From NCBI GenBank assembly GCA_003645385.1, contig QNEY01000036.1, positions 1 to 10,496 of the forward strand: a stretch of 10,496 nucleotides of DNA, in the 5' to 3' direction. The position numbers and the translations under genes are program-made. The notes beneath the pieces were generated by a model. The model made no database searches and had not been told where the DNA came from. It saw only the letters and a program-made list of their open reading frames with translations. This DNA is from Gammaproteobacteria bacterium. GTDB taxonomy: Bacteria; Pseudomonadota; Gammaproteobacteria; Nitrosococcales; Methylophagaceae. The first letter of the stretch is position 1. Each line of letters begins with the position of its first letter. This document shows, in pieces, positions 1-9,258 of the stretch.

Positions 1-235
1 GACGTGATTTTACTTCTACCATTGGACTAATATTGTCTAGTGCTTGCTGGAAAATTTCCAAACCATTTGCACTTTTAGTATCAGCAACTGAATCCAATGC
101 ATCATAGGCAATTTTTTCTGCCACAGACTTTTTGCCATCTTTCATAATGACATTAATAAATTTTGCCAACCCAATGTTTGAAAACTTTGGATCTGGTAAT
201 ATTTCACGCTTGGCAACAACCCTTCTTCTTGGCAT
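1..235 (-). CDS. rpsG: 30S ribosomal protein S7 (N-terminal part, cut by window edge)
   Basis: S7 is a primary 16S rRNA-binding protein that starts assembly of the 30S head and sits near the E site and mRNA exit. The visible 78 codons begin MPRRRVVAKREILPDPKF, the standard S7 start, and continue with the family segment KFINVIMKDGKKSVAEKIAYDAL. The rest, including the helical core and C-terminus, lies beyond position 1, so the partial state comes from the window edge and not from a broken gene. The ATG at 235-233 is preceded by AGGA at 247-244 with good spacing. It follows rpsL by 46 bases, as in the bacterial str operon (rpsL-rpsG-fusA-tuf); fusA and tuf are expected to the left but are not visible. 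S7 is the known translational repressor of this operon in E. coli; no repressor structure is evident in the 46-base gap from inspection alone. Confidence 0.97.
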   Translation of the reverse strand, partial: MPRRRVVAKREILPDPKFSNIGLAKFINVIMKDGKKSVAEKIAYDALDSVADTKSANGLEIFQQALDNISPMVEVKSR

Positions 236-281
236 TTGTCTTTCCTAATTCTTAATTCTATATAGACGTATTAAACGACTA

Positions 282-653
282 TTATTTTGGACGCTTGGCG
301 CCATACTTAGAACGACCTTGACGTCGAGCAGTAACACCAGATGTATCCAATGCACCACGTACAGTGTGATAACGCACACCAGGTAAATCTTTAACACGAC
401 CGCCACGAATCAGTACGACCGAGTGTTCTTGTAAGTTATGACCTTCACCACCAATATACGATGTCACTTCAAAACCATTAGTCAAACGAACACGAGCAAC
501 TTTACGCATCGCTGAGTTAGGTTTTTTTGGTGTTGTTGTATACACACGAGTGCATACGCCACGACGCTGAGGACAAGCCTGCAACGCAGGTACATTGTTC
601 TTTTTCTTTTGTTTTAGTCGTGGTTTACGAACCAACTGATTAATTGTTGCCAT
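282..653 (-). CDS. rpsL: 30S ribosomal protein S12
   Basis: S12 lies at the decoding centre of the 30S subunit, contributes to tRNA selection fidelity and is the streptomycin target protein. The 123-residue product is one residue shorter than the E. coli protein and has the whole family signature: NQLVRKPR at the start, CPQRRGVCTRVYTTTPKKPNSA near residues 27-48, then VTSYIGGEGHNLQEHS and GGRVKDLPGVRYHTVRGALD. Lys43, Lys88 and Pro91, where substitutions give streptomycin resistance or dependence, are all wild type, so S12-based resistance is not predicted. Asp89, the residue modified by RimO in E. coli, is present. Changes such as Met49 and Ala53 in place of the E. coli Leu and Cys are conservative. 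The ATG at 653-651 has only a modest SD (AGGG at 667-664). It is the first gene after the rpoC terminator and heads the str operon. Confidence 0.98.
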   Translation of the reverse strand: MATINQLVRKPRLKQKKKNNVPALQACPQRRGVCTRVYTTTPKKPNSAMRKVARVRLTNGFEVTSYIGGEGHNLQEHSVVLIRGGRVKDLPGVRYHTVRGALDTSGVTARRQGRSKYGAKRPK

Positions 654-719
654 TAAATTACAGCCCTACATATTTCAAAATACGGTAATCAGCGATTCAA
701 ATATCGTCGCTTTACCAGT

Positions 720-749
720 AAAAAAGCGGGCCCCTACTAAGGAGGCCCG
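720..749 (-). terminator. Intrinsic terminator after rpoC
   Basis: Read on the minus strand, a GC-rich stem is followed directly by a U-tract. The outer arms CGGGCC (749-744) and GGCCCG (732-727) pair perfectly. The stem continues with CC (742-741) against GG (734-733), leaving one bulged base at 743 and the loop TTAGTA (740-735). After one C come six T residues (725-720). This is a textbook Rho-independent terminator, placed 54 bases after the rpoC stop codon, and it would separate the rpoBC transcript from rpsL-rpsG. Termination efficiency cannot be judged from sequence, and partial readthrough into the str operon is possible. Confidence 0.88.
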
Positions 750-770
750 ACAAAGAAGAGGAATTTTACT

Positions 771-789
771 ACTCAACTAACTGTTGAGT
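771..789 (-). repeat. Small inverted repeat between rpoC and its terminator
   Basis: Perfect 7-base arms ACTCAAC (771-777) and GTTGAGT (783-789) flank a 5-base loop. The stem is AU-rich and no T-run follows it, so it is not a second terminator. It lies between the rpoC stop codon and the GC-rich terminator. A role in protecting the 3' end of the transcript is possible but unproven, and chance formation cannot be excluded. Confidence 0.4.
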
Positions 790-803
790 CAAGATCTCTT
801 TTC

Positions 804-3800
804 TTAAGAAACCTTTTCCAAAGCCTCACTATCATCTTCAGTTTTAGCAACTGGTGTTGGTTTTTTTGCTACAACTTTAACTTCATCACCTTGATGACGT
901 TTACGGTAGCGCTCTTTATGATATGCCAAACCTGTACCAGCAGGAATAAGTCGGCCAACAATTACATTTTCTTTTAAGCCACGTAAACTATCACGCTTAC
1001 CTGTTACGGCAGCATCTGTCAGTACACGCGTCGTTTCCTGGAATGATGCAGCTGAAATGAATGAATCAGTCGCCAATGAAGCTTTTGTAATACCGAGTAA
1101 TAACGGTTTATACGTTGCTTCTAGCTTATCCTCAGCACGTGCCTTATCATTTGCTTCCAATAAAGTATCATGGTCAACATGTTCACCTCTGAGGAAACTA
1201 GTTTCTCCAGCTGAATCAATTTCCACTTTACGTAGCATTTGACGCACGATAACTTCGATGTGCTTATCGTTAATTTTTACACCTTGTAAACGATAAACTT
1301 CTTGAACTTCATTCGACATATAGTTAGCTAAAGCCAAGACACCTTTCAAACGCAAGATATCATGAGGGTCTTCTGGCCCATCAACAAGCATTTCACCTTT
1401 CTCGATATGCTCACCTTCGAATACAGATACATGTCGCCATTTTGGAATAAGTTCTTCATGTGTATCACCTTCTTGAGGTGTAATCACCAATCTCTGTTTA
1501 CCTTTTGTTTCCTTACCAAAACTGATCGTGCCCGATATTTCAGCCATCAATGCAGGATCTTTTGGTTTCCGTGCCTCAAACAAGTCGGCAACACGAGGTA
1601 AACCACCGGTAATATCACGTGTTTTACTACTTTCTTGTGGGATACGTGCCAATACATCACCAATACTCACATCTTCACCATCTGCAACACGAACAATCGC
1701 ACCACCTGGTAAGAAATATTGTGCCGGAATATCTGTACCAACAATAAAGACGTCATTACCATCACTATCAATCAGTTTAACCATTGGACGCATATCTTTA
1801 GCTGCAGTACTACGTTGTTTTGGATCACGTACAATCAAACTTGTTAAACCGGTAACATCATCGACTTGTTTATCAACGGTGACGCCTTCAACTAGGTCTT
1901 TAATTTCAACACGACCGGCCATTTCAGTAACAACTGGATGGGTATGCGGGTCCCAAGTCGCAATAACTTGACCCGCATCGACAGCTTCATTGTCAGCAAC
2001 ACTGATTTCAGAACCATATGGAATTTTATAACGTTCACGCTCACGGCCATTTTCATCAATTAAATGTAATTCACCAGAACGAGATACTGCAATAAAGTTA
2101 CCACTTTCATGTTTAACAGACTTAATATTGTGGAAGCGGATATTACCTTTAAATTTCAAGGCAACTGAGTTATCAGCAGCTGTTCGCGATGCAGCACCAC
2201 CAATATGGAAAGTACGCATTGTCAGCTGTGTTCCAGGCTCACCGATTGATTGAGCTGCTATAACACCAACAGCTTCACCTACATTAATTTGATGGCCACG
2301 TCCTAAATCACGTCCGTAACATGTCGCACACACACCGTAGCGTGATTCACAACTAATAGCTGAACGAACAACAACTTCATCAACACCTTTCTGCTCCAGT
2401 AAGATTACTGAGTCTTCATTCATCATGGTACCGGCAGTAACAACAAGTTCACTACCATCGTTGCTCATCACGTCTAGGGCAACAACTCGTCCTAAAACAC
2501 GTTCACCTAAGGGCTCAACTACATCACCACCTTCAATGATTGGCGTCATATTAACGCCGCGTTCAGTACCACAGTCTTCTTCTACTACAACCAAGTCTTG
2601 TGATACATCAACCAAACGACGTGTCAAATAACCAGAGTTAGCAGTTTTCAATGCTGTATCAGCCAAACCTTTACGAGCACCATGAGTAGAAATAAAGTAC
2701 TGAAGTACGTCCAAACCTTCTCGGAAGTTCGCTGTGATGGGTGTTTCGATAATCGAACCATCTGGTTTAGCCATCAAGCCACGCATACCCGCTAATTGAC
2801 GAATCTGAGCAGCAGAACCACGAGCACCAGAATCTGCCATCATATAGATAGAGTTCATAGATTGCTGTTCGACTTCTTTACCTTCTGCATCAATTACAGT
2901 ATCAGAGCCCAGACCATCCATCATGGCGTTAGCAATCTGGTCATTGGTACGAGACCAAATATCGATAATTTTATTGTAACGCTCACCATCCGTTACCAAA
3001 CCAGAGGCATATTGAGTAGCAATTTCTTCTACTTCAGCTTCTGCTGCAGCCAGAATAACAGCTTTCTGTTCTGGAATAGCCATATCATCAATACCAACTG
3101 AAGCGCCAGACTTAGTCGCATGAGTAAAGCCCAAATACATTAATTGGTCAGCAAAGATAACTGTAGGTTTCAACCCCAATTGGCGATAACAAACATTTAT
3201 CAATTCACCAATTGCTTTTTTGGTCATTGAACGATCAATAACTGAGAATGGCAGCCCTGTTGGCACAATACCAAATAGGATTGCACGACCCACTGTCGTT
3301 TCAACACGGATTGTTCTATGTTGCTCAGGTTCAGGCAATGATGAATCTGTTTCATCAAGACGAACTGTTATACGTGCATGCAATGCTACTTGCTTATTAT
3401 CGTAGGCACGTTTTAACTCGGCTAAATCAGCAAACTTAAGGCCTTCACCTTTAGCATTGATCAACTCACGAGTCATGTAGTACAAACCCAAGACCACGTC
3501 TTGTGATGGAATAATAACTGGCTCACCATTCGCTGGTGACAAGATATTGTTGGTCGCCATCATCAATGAACGTGCTTCTATTTGAGCTTCCAATGACAAC
3601 GGTACGTGAACCGCCATTTGGTCACCATCAAAGTCAGCATTAAAGGCACTACAGACTAAAGGATGAAGCTGAATCGCTTTACCTTCGATCAATAATGGTT
3701 CAAAAGCCTGAATACCTAATCTATGCAATGTTGGAGCACGGTTAAGCATGATTGGATGTTCACGAATAACATCTGCAAGGATATCCCAAACTTCTGGACC

Positions 3801-5012
3801 TTCACGTTCAACCATTTTCTTGGCCGCTTTAATAGTTGTTGCCAAGCCTGCACGTTCTAATTTTCCGTAGATAAATGGTTTAAATAGTTCCAATGCCATT
3901 TTCTTAGGGAGACCACATTGGTGTAATTTCAAGTATGGTCCAACTACAATTACAGAACGACCAGAGTAATCTACACGCTTACCTAATAAGTTCTGACGGA
4001 AACGACCTTGTTTACCTTTGATCATATCTGCCAGAGATTTCAGTGGCATACGATTGGTACCGGTAATGGCACGACCGCGACGACCATTATCCAATAAGGC
4101 ATCAACTGATTCTTGCAACATACGTTTTTCATTACGTACGATGATATCGGGTGCATTTAAATCTAATAATCGTTTCAAACGGTTGTTACGGTTAATCACA
4201 CGACGGTATAAGTCATTAAGATCAGATGTCGCAAAACGACCACCATCAAGTGGAACTAATGGACGTAAATCTGGAGGCAAAATTGGAAGTACTTCCATTA
4301 CCATCCATTCTGGTTTGTTACCAGAATCAAGGAATGCTTCCATTAATTTTAGACGTTTAGTCAGTTTCTTGATTTTGGTTTCAGAGTTAGTCGCTTCAAT
4401 TCCTTCACGAATAACTTCAATTTCTTTTAAAAGATCAATATCACGCAACAATATCTGAACAGCTTCTGCACCCATACGCGCATCAAATTCATCACCATAT
4501 TCTTCTACTGCTTGTAAATACGTTTCATCAGAAAGTAGCGTCCCTTTTTCAAGTGGTGTCATACCAGGATCAACAACGATAAATGCTTCAAAATACAACA
4601 CACGTTCTAGATCACGTAAAGTCGTATCCAAGAACAGAGCAATACGTGATGGCAATGATTTCAAGAACCAGATATGTGCAACCGGACTTGCCAGCTCAAG
4701 GTGTGCCATGCGTTCACGGCGAACTTTAGCAACAGTAACTTCTACACCACATTTTTCACAAATAACACCACGATGTTTGAGGCGCTTGTATTTACCACAT
4801 AGACATTCGTAGTCTTTAACAGGTCCAAAAATCTTGCAACAGAACAGTCCTTCACGCTCCGGCTTAAAAGTACGATAGTTAATGGTTTCAGGTTTTTTAA
4901 CTTCTCCGAAAGACCAAGAACGTACCATTTTTGGTGAAGCCAAACCAATCCGAATGGCATCAAACTCTTCTGGTTGAGATTGCTGTTTTAATAAATTAAG
5001 CAAATCTTTCAT
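804..5012 (-). CDS. rpoC: DNA-directed RNA polymerase subunit beta'
   Basis: Beta' forms half of the RNA polymerase active-site cleft, holds the catalytic Mg2+ and clamps DNA. The product has 1402 residues against 1407 in E. coli. The N-terminal zinc site is complete (Cys70, Cys72, Cys85, Cys88). The catalytic loop NADFDGDQM gives Asp460, Asp462 and Asp464, identical in position to E. coli. GRSVIVVGPYLKLHQCGLPKKMA lies before it. The bridge-helix segment HGARKGLADTALKTANSGYLTRRL is intact, and the second zinc site is complete (Cys814, Cys888, Cys895, Cys898). The trigger-loop motif QSIGEPGTQLTMRTFHIGGAA is present and is followed by the SI3 insertion typical of Gammaproteobacteria. Only the last 20 or so residues (KKPTPVAKTEDDSEALEKVS) look lineage-specific. 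ATG 5012-5010 has GGAG at 5024-5021. It lies 64 bases after rpoB and the two are surely co-transcribed. Confidence 0.99.
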   Translation of the reverse strand: MKDLLNLLKQQSQPEEFDAIRIGLASPKMVRSWSFGEVKKPETINYRTFKPEREGLFCCKIFGPVKDYECLCGKYKRLKHRGVICEKCGVEVTVAKVRRERMAHLELASPVAHIWFLKSLPSRIALFLDTTLRDLERVLYFEAFIVVDPGMTPLEKGTLLSDETYLQAVEEYGDEFDARMGAEAVQILLRDIDLLKEIEVIREGIEATNSETKIKKLTKRLKLMEAFLDSGNKPEWMVMEVLPILPPDLRPLVPLDGGRFATSDLNDLYRRVINRNNRLKRLLDLNAPDIIVRNEKRMLQESVDALLDNGRRGRAITGTNRMPLKSLADMIKGKQGRFRQNLLGKRVDYSGRSVIVVGPYLKLHQCGLPKKMALELFKPFIYGKLERAGLATTIKAAKKMVEREGPEVWDILADVIREHPIMLNRAPTLHRLGIQAFEPLLIEGKAIQLHPLVCSAFNADFDGDQMAVHVPLSLEAQIEARSLMMATNNILSPANGEPVIIPSQDVVLGLYYMTRELINAKGEGLKFADLAELKRAYDNKQVALHARITVRLDETDSSLPEPEQHRTIRVETTVGRAILFGIVPTGLPFSVIDRSMTKKAIGELINVCYRQLGLKPTVIFADQLMYLGFTHATKSGASVGIDDMAIPEQKAVILAAAEAEVEEIATQYASGLVTDGERYNKIIDIWSRTNDQIANAMMDGLGSDTVIDAEGKEVEQQSMNSIYMMADSGARGSAAQIRQLAGMRGLMAKPDGSIIETPITANFREGLDVLQYFISTHGARKGLADTALKTANSGYLTRRLVDVSQDLVVVEEDCGTERGVNMTPIIEGGDVVEPLGERVLGRVVALDVMSNDGSELVVTAGTMMNEDSVILLEQKGVDEVVVRSAISCESRYGVCATCYGRDLGRGHQINVGEAVGVIAAQSIGEPGTQLTMRTFHIGGAASRTAADNSVALKFKGNIRFHNIKSVKHESGNFIAVSRSGELHLIDENGRERERYKIPYGSEISVADNEAVDAGQVIATWDPHTHPVVTEMAGRVEIKDLVEGVTVDKQVDDVTGLTSLIVRDPKQRSTAAKDMRPMVKLIDSDGNDVFIVGTDIPAQYFLPGGAIVRVADGEDVSIGDVLARIPQESSKTRDITGGLPRVADLFEARKPKDPALMAEISGTISFGKETKGKQRLVITPQEGDTHEELIPKWRHVSVFEGEHIEKGEMLVDGPEDPHDILRLKGVLALANYMSNEVQEVYRLQGVKINDKHIEVIVRQMLRKVEIDSAGETSFLRGEHVDHDTLLEANDKARAEDKLEATYKPLLLGITKASLATDSFISAASFQETTRVLTDAAVTGKRDSLRGLKENVIVGRLIPAGTGLAYHKERYRKRHQGDEVKVVAKKPTPVAKTEDDSEALEKVS

Positions 5013-5076
5013 GTTATTTTCTCCGCTGCCCTAGAGGCAAATATATTGATTATCAGTAGTTAACGTTTGACTTCGA

Positions 5077-8000
5077 TTAGTCTTCGACTAAATCAATATC
5101 AATACCTAAAGAACGAATCTCACGTGTTAATACTTTGAAGGATTCAGGCATGCCTGCTTCCATCCGATAATCACCATCCACAATATTCTTGTAGATTCGG
5201 GTACGACCATGAACATCATCTGATTTCACAGTCAACATTTCTTGCAAGGTGTAAGCAGCACCATAAGCTTGCAGTGCCCATACCTCCATTTCACCAAAAC
5301 GTTGCCCACCAAATTGAGCCTTACCACCCAATGGTTGTTGAGTAACCAAGCTATAAGGACCCGTTGAGCGTGCATGCATTTTGTCATCAACCAAGTGATT
5401 CAATTTAAGCATGTGCATATAACCAACTGTAACTGGACGCTCGAACTCTTCACCAGTACGACCATCAATTAGCATTGCCTGACCACTACGTGGTAAGCCT
5501 GCTAATTCCAGCATATCTTTGATTTCACTTTCTGCCGCACCATCAAATACTGGCGTAGCCATTGGTACACCCGCTTTTAGATTGTGTGCCAATTCGATGA
5601 TTTCATCATCAGTAAGCGAATCTAAATCTTCTTGTTTACCGCTAGTGTTATATACCTTACCCAAAAATTCACGTAGTTCAGCAATTTCACGTTGCTGCTC
5701 TAACATTTCAGCAATCTTGAAGCCGACACCTTTGGCAGCCCAGCCTAAATGAATCTCAAGAACCTGACCAATATTCATCCGTGACGGTACACCCAATGGG
5801 TTCAAGATGATATCAACTGGACGACCATCTGCTGTATAAGGCATATCTTCAACTGGAACAATATTTGAGATAACACCCTTATTACCGTGACGACCCGCCA
5901 TTTTATCACCAGGTTGAATACGGCGTTTTACAGCAAGGAATACTTTAACCATACGCTGTACGCCAGGAGCTAGATCATGACCTGATGTCAATTTCTGTTT
6001 CTTAACTTCAAACGCATCATCCATATCTTGACGATATTGTTTGATTTGCTCAACGGCATGCTCAAGCTGAGTGTTCAATTCCGCTGATTCCATAGTAATA
6101 TCGAACCATTGTGAATGCTCCAGCTTATTCAAATAGGCTTTAGTAACTTTGCTACCTGCTTTCAAATCAGGTGCTTTTTTAGCTACTTTGCCTGATAACG
6201 CTTTTTCAAGACGGGCAAATACATCATCAACAATAATACGATGTTGATCTTTTAAATCTATGCGTACTTTTTCTAACTCAGTTTTCTCAATTGCCAATGC
6301 ACGTTCATCTTTATCCACGCCTTCACGAGTAAAGGCTTGAACATCAATAACAGTACCAAAGGTACTTGAAGGCACACGGAGTGATGAATCTTTAACATCT
6401 GCAGCTTTTTCACCAAAAATGGCTCTCAGTAATTTTTCTTCTGGTGTCAGTTGTGTTTCACCTTTTGGTGTTACTTTACCAACCAGAATATCACCAGGAC
6501 CAACTTCAGCACCAACATAAACGATACCTGATTCATCTAGCTTGGATAATGCACTTTCATTAACATTAGGAATATCACTGGTAATTTCTTCGGTACCTAA
6601 CTTGGTATCACGAGCTAAACAGTTCAATTCTTGAATATGAATAGTTGTAAAGCGATCTTCTTCAACGACACGTTCTGAAACCAGAATTGAATCTTCAAAG
6701 TTGTAACCATTCCACGGCATGAAAGCAATCAGGATATTCTGACCCAATGCCAACTCGCCTTTATCAGTTGATGGGCCATCAGCTAACACATCACCTTTAG
6801 CAATTACATCACCCGGTTTAACAAGTGGCCGTTGATTGATACAGGTGCTTTGGTTTGAACGAGCATATTTAATCAAGGTATAAATATCTACACCTGAGTC
6901 TGCATCATCTGCTTCAGAATCATTAACACGAATAACAACACGGGTAGCATCAACTGAATCAACTGTACCACCACGACGTGCAACAACCATAACACCAGAA
7001 TCACGTGCTACGGCACGTTCCATTCCAGTACCAACGATTGGTTTTTCAGCGCGTAATGTTGGAACAGCCTGACGTTGCATGTTTGATCCCATCAATGCAC
7101 GGTTAGCATCATCATGTTCCAAGAAAGGAATCAATGATGCCGCAACTGATACTACCTGACGTGGTGATACGTCCATATATTGCACTTGATCTGCCGGCAT
7201 CAATGAGAATTCATTTTTATAGCGACATGGCACCATATTATCTAGAATTTCATCTTTGTCACTCAGATTAATTGTTGCTTGTGCAATCTTAAATTCACCT
7301 TCATCAATCGCTGATAAATACTCAATATCTTTTGTTGCTTTACCTTTGATGACTTTACGATATGGTGTTTCAATAAAACCATATTCATTGGTGCGAGCAT
7401 AAACAGCTAATGAATTGATCAAACCGATATTTGGACCTTCAGGTGTTTCGATTGGACATACCCGGCCATAATGAGTCGGATGTACGTCACGAACTTCAAA
7501 ACCAGCACGTTCACGAGTTAAACCACCAGGGCCTAGTGCTGATACACGGCGTTTGTGCGTGACTTCAGATAATGGATTATTTTGATCCATAAACTGAGAT
7601 AGTTGGCTAGAACCAAAGAATTCTTTGATTGCAGCAGCAACCGGTTTAGCATTAATAAGTTGTTGTGGCATCAAACCTTCTGATTCAGCAATACTTAAAC
7701 GCTCACGTACAGCACGCTCGACACGCACCAAACCAACACGGAATTGATTTTCTGCCATCTCACCAACGCTTCTTACACGACGGTTACCAAGATGATCGAT
7801 ATCATCAACCACTCCGTCACCATTACGAATAGCAATCAATTCTTTTAACACTGCAACAATGTCATCTTTAGATAAGATGCCTTCACCTTCTAGATCATCA
7901 CGACCTAGACGACGGTTAAACTTCATTCGGCCGACACCCGATAAATCATAGCGATCACCGCTGAAGAATAAGCTCTTAAAGAGATTTTTTGCTGAATCTT

Positions 8001-9156
8001 CTGTTGGTGGTTCACCTGGACGCATCATTCGATAGATTTCAACTTTAGCTTCTAGAGCAGTTGTTGTTTCATCTAAACGGAATGTGTCAGAAATGTAAGG
8101 ACCCTTATCTAAATCATTAGAAAAGATTGTTTCAACTACTTTAGTATCAAAGCGATTTAATGTTTCTAATATTTCTTCTGTAATTTCGTCATTTGCAGAA
8201 ACAATTACTTCACCACTATCAGTATCGATCATGTCCTTAGCGATAGTTTTACCTATCAGATAAGATGCTGGCACAATCAAGCTTGCCATTTTTGCCTTTT
8301 CCATCTTACGAATATGGCGACCTGTCACTTGATGGTCGGCTTCAACAATGACATCACCTTTAGGGTCAGCAATTTCGAATGGTACTGTTTGCCCGCGTAA
8401 ACGTTGTGGAACTAGAGCTAATTTAAAATCATCGCCCTTTTTGGTGAAGGTGTCTTGGTCAAAGAAAATATCGAGTATTTCTTCATTGGTATATTCAAGA
8501 GCATGTAATAATATTGACGCTGGTAATTTACGACGGCGATCGATACGAACAAAGACTGCATCTTTGGGATCAAATTCAAAATCTAACCAAGATCCACGGT
8601 ATGGGATCACACGTGCGTTGAATAAAATTTTACCGGATGAGTGCGTTTTACCTTTATCACTATCAAAGAACACACCTGGAGAACGATGCAATTGCGACAC
8701 AATAACACGTTCGGTTCCGTTAATAACAAAGTTACCTTTCTCTGTCATTAGTGGGATTTCTCCCATATATACTTCCTGCTCTTTAATGTCCTTAACAACT
8801 TTAGACTTAGCAGTTGATGCTTCCTTATCATAAATGACAAGGCGCATTTTCACTCTTAATGGTGCAGCATAGGTAACACCTCGTAATTGACATTCTTTAA
8901 CATCAAAAGATGGAGTACCGAGGCGATAACTTACATATTGTAGTTCAGCCATGCCTGTATGGCTTTTAATCGGGAATACAGACCCAAATGCTGCATGCAA
9001 ACCTCGATCTGAACGTTCATCAGCAACAACACTCTGCTGTAGAAAGTTCTGATAGGAATCTACCTGCGTAGCGAGCAGATTAGGTACATTCAAGACACTT
9101 GGACGTTTTCCAAAATCTTTACGAATCCGTTTTTTCTCGGTATACGTATAAGCCAT
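5077..9156 (-). CDS. rpoB: DNA-directed RNA polymerase subunit beta
   Basis: Beta forms the other half of the polymerase cleft and contains the rifampicin pocket. The product has 1359 residues (E. coli 1342). From N to C it shows YTEKKRIRKDFGKRP, the lobe segment GTERVIVSQLHRSPGVFFD, rifampicin cluster I around 515-541 (GSSQLSQFMDQNNPLSE, then THKRRVSALGPGG), ETPEGPNIGLINSL, NFEDSI with Glu821/Asp822, GDKMAGRHGNKG with Lys1085 and Lys1093, NPLGVPSRMNIGQ, and the C-terminal GGQRFGEMEVWAL block that contacts beta'. Gln521, Asp524, His534 and Ser539 (E. coli 513, 516, 526, 531) are wild type, so target-based rifampicin resistance is not predicted. Both long gammaproteobacterial insertions (about 225-350 and 950-1060) are present. 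Numbering runs +8 against E. coli up to NFEDSI and +20 at GDKMAGRHGNKG, so about 12 extra residues lie in the second. ATG 9156-9154 has GAGG at 9168-9165. Confidence 0.99.
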   Translation of the reverse strand: MAYTYTEKKRIRKDFGKRPSVLNVPNLLATQVDSYQNFLQQSVVADERSDRGLHAAFGSVFPIKSHTGMAELQYVSYRLGTPSFDVKECQLRGVTYAAPLRVKMRLVIYDKEASTAKSKVVKDIKEQEVYMGEIPLMTEKGNFVINGTERVIVSQLHRSPGVFFDSDKGKTHSSGKILFNARVIPYRGSWLDFEFDPKDAVFVRIDRRRKLPASILLHALEYTNEEILDIFFDQDTFTKKGDDFKLALVPQRLRGQTVPFEIADPKGDVIVEADHQVTGRHIRKMEKAKMASLIVPASYLIGKTIAKDMIDTDSGEVIVSANDEITEEILETLNRFDTKVVETIFSNDLDKGPYISDTFRLDETTTALEAKVEIYRMMRPGEPPTEDSAKNLFKSLFFSGDRYDLSGVGRMKFNRRLGRDDLEGEGILSKDDIVAVLKELIAIRNGDGVVDDIDHLGNRRVRSVGEMAENQFRVGLVRVERAVRERLSIAESEGLMPQQLINAKPVAAAIKEFFGSSQLSQFMDQNNPLSEVTHKRRVSALGPGGLTRERAGFEVRDVHPTHYGRVCPIETPEGPNIGLINSLAVYARTNEYGFIETPYRKVIKGKATKDIEYLSAIDEGEFKIAQATINLSDKDEILDNMVPCRYKNEFSLMPADQVQYMDVSPRQVVSVAASLIPFLEHDDANRALMGSNMQRQAVPTLRAEKPIVGTGMERAVARDSGVMVVARRGGTVDSVDATRVVIRVNDSEADDADSGVDIYTLIKYARSNQSTCINQRPLVKPGDVIAKGDVLADGPSTDKGELALGQNILIAFMPWNGYNFEDSILVSERVVEEDRFTTIHIQELNCLARDTKLGTEEITSDIPNVNESALSKLDESGIVYVGAEVGPGDILVGKVTPKGETQLTPEEKLLRAIFGEKAADVKDSSLRVPSSTFGTVIDVQAFTREGVDKDERALAIEKTELEKVRIDLKDQHRIIVDDVFARLEKALSGKVAKKAPDLKAGSKVTKAYLNKLEHSQWFDITMESAELNTQLEHAVEQIKQYRQDMDDAFEVKKQKLTSGHDLAPGVQRMVKVFLAVKRRIQPGDKMAGRHGNKGVISNIVPVEDMPYTADGRPVDIILNPLGVPSRMNIGQVLEIHLGWAAKGVGFKIAEMLEQQREIAELREFLGKVYNTSGKQEDLDSLTDDEIIELAHNLKAGVPMATPVFDGAAESEIKDMLELAGLPRSGQAMLIDGRTGEEFERPVTVGYMHMLKLNHLVDDKMHARSTGPYSLVTQQPLGGKAQFGGQRFGEMEVWALQAYGAAYTLQEMLTVKSDDVHGRTRIYKNIVDGDYRMEAGMPESFKVLTREIRSLGIDIDLVED

Positions 9157-9258
9157 TTATTACACCTCATGATATGCCCCAACTCCACATATAGTGAAGC
9201 AAGGAATTGTCATTTTGTATTTAGCCAATAGTTATTTTTTACTACTGACCAGTAACGG

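Noticed and set aside
1057..4458. Several plus-strand open frames of 60-150 codons opposite rpoC
   Set aside because: They lie wholly opposite rpoC, show no family motifs and have low-complexity Ser/Thr/Arg-rich products typical of antisense frames of a conserved gene.
5027..5039. Small hairpin TGCC/GGCA just before the rpoC SD
   Set aside because: Only four pairs with a 5-base loop; too weak to claim a regulatory role.
8348..8833. 161-codon plus-strand open frame opposite rpoB
   Set aside because: It is fully antisense to conserved RpoB sequence, has no recognisable domain and no own promoter context.
9170..9225. Possible rpoB promoter (ATGACA with TATATG or TATGTG) after the attenuator
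   Set aside because: Spacing is 14 or 16 bases and the matches are poor; the gap is AT-rich enough to give such pairs by chance.
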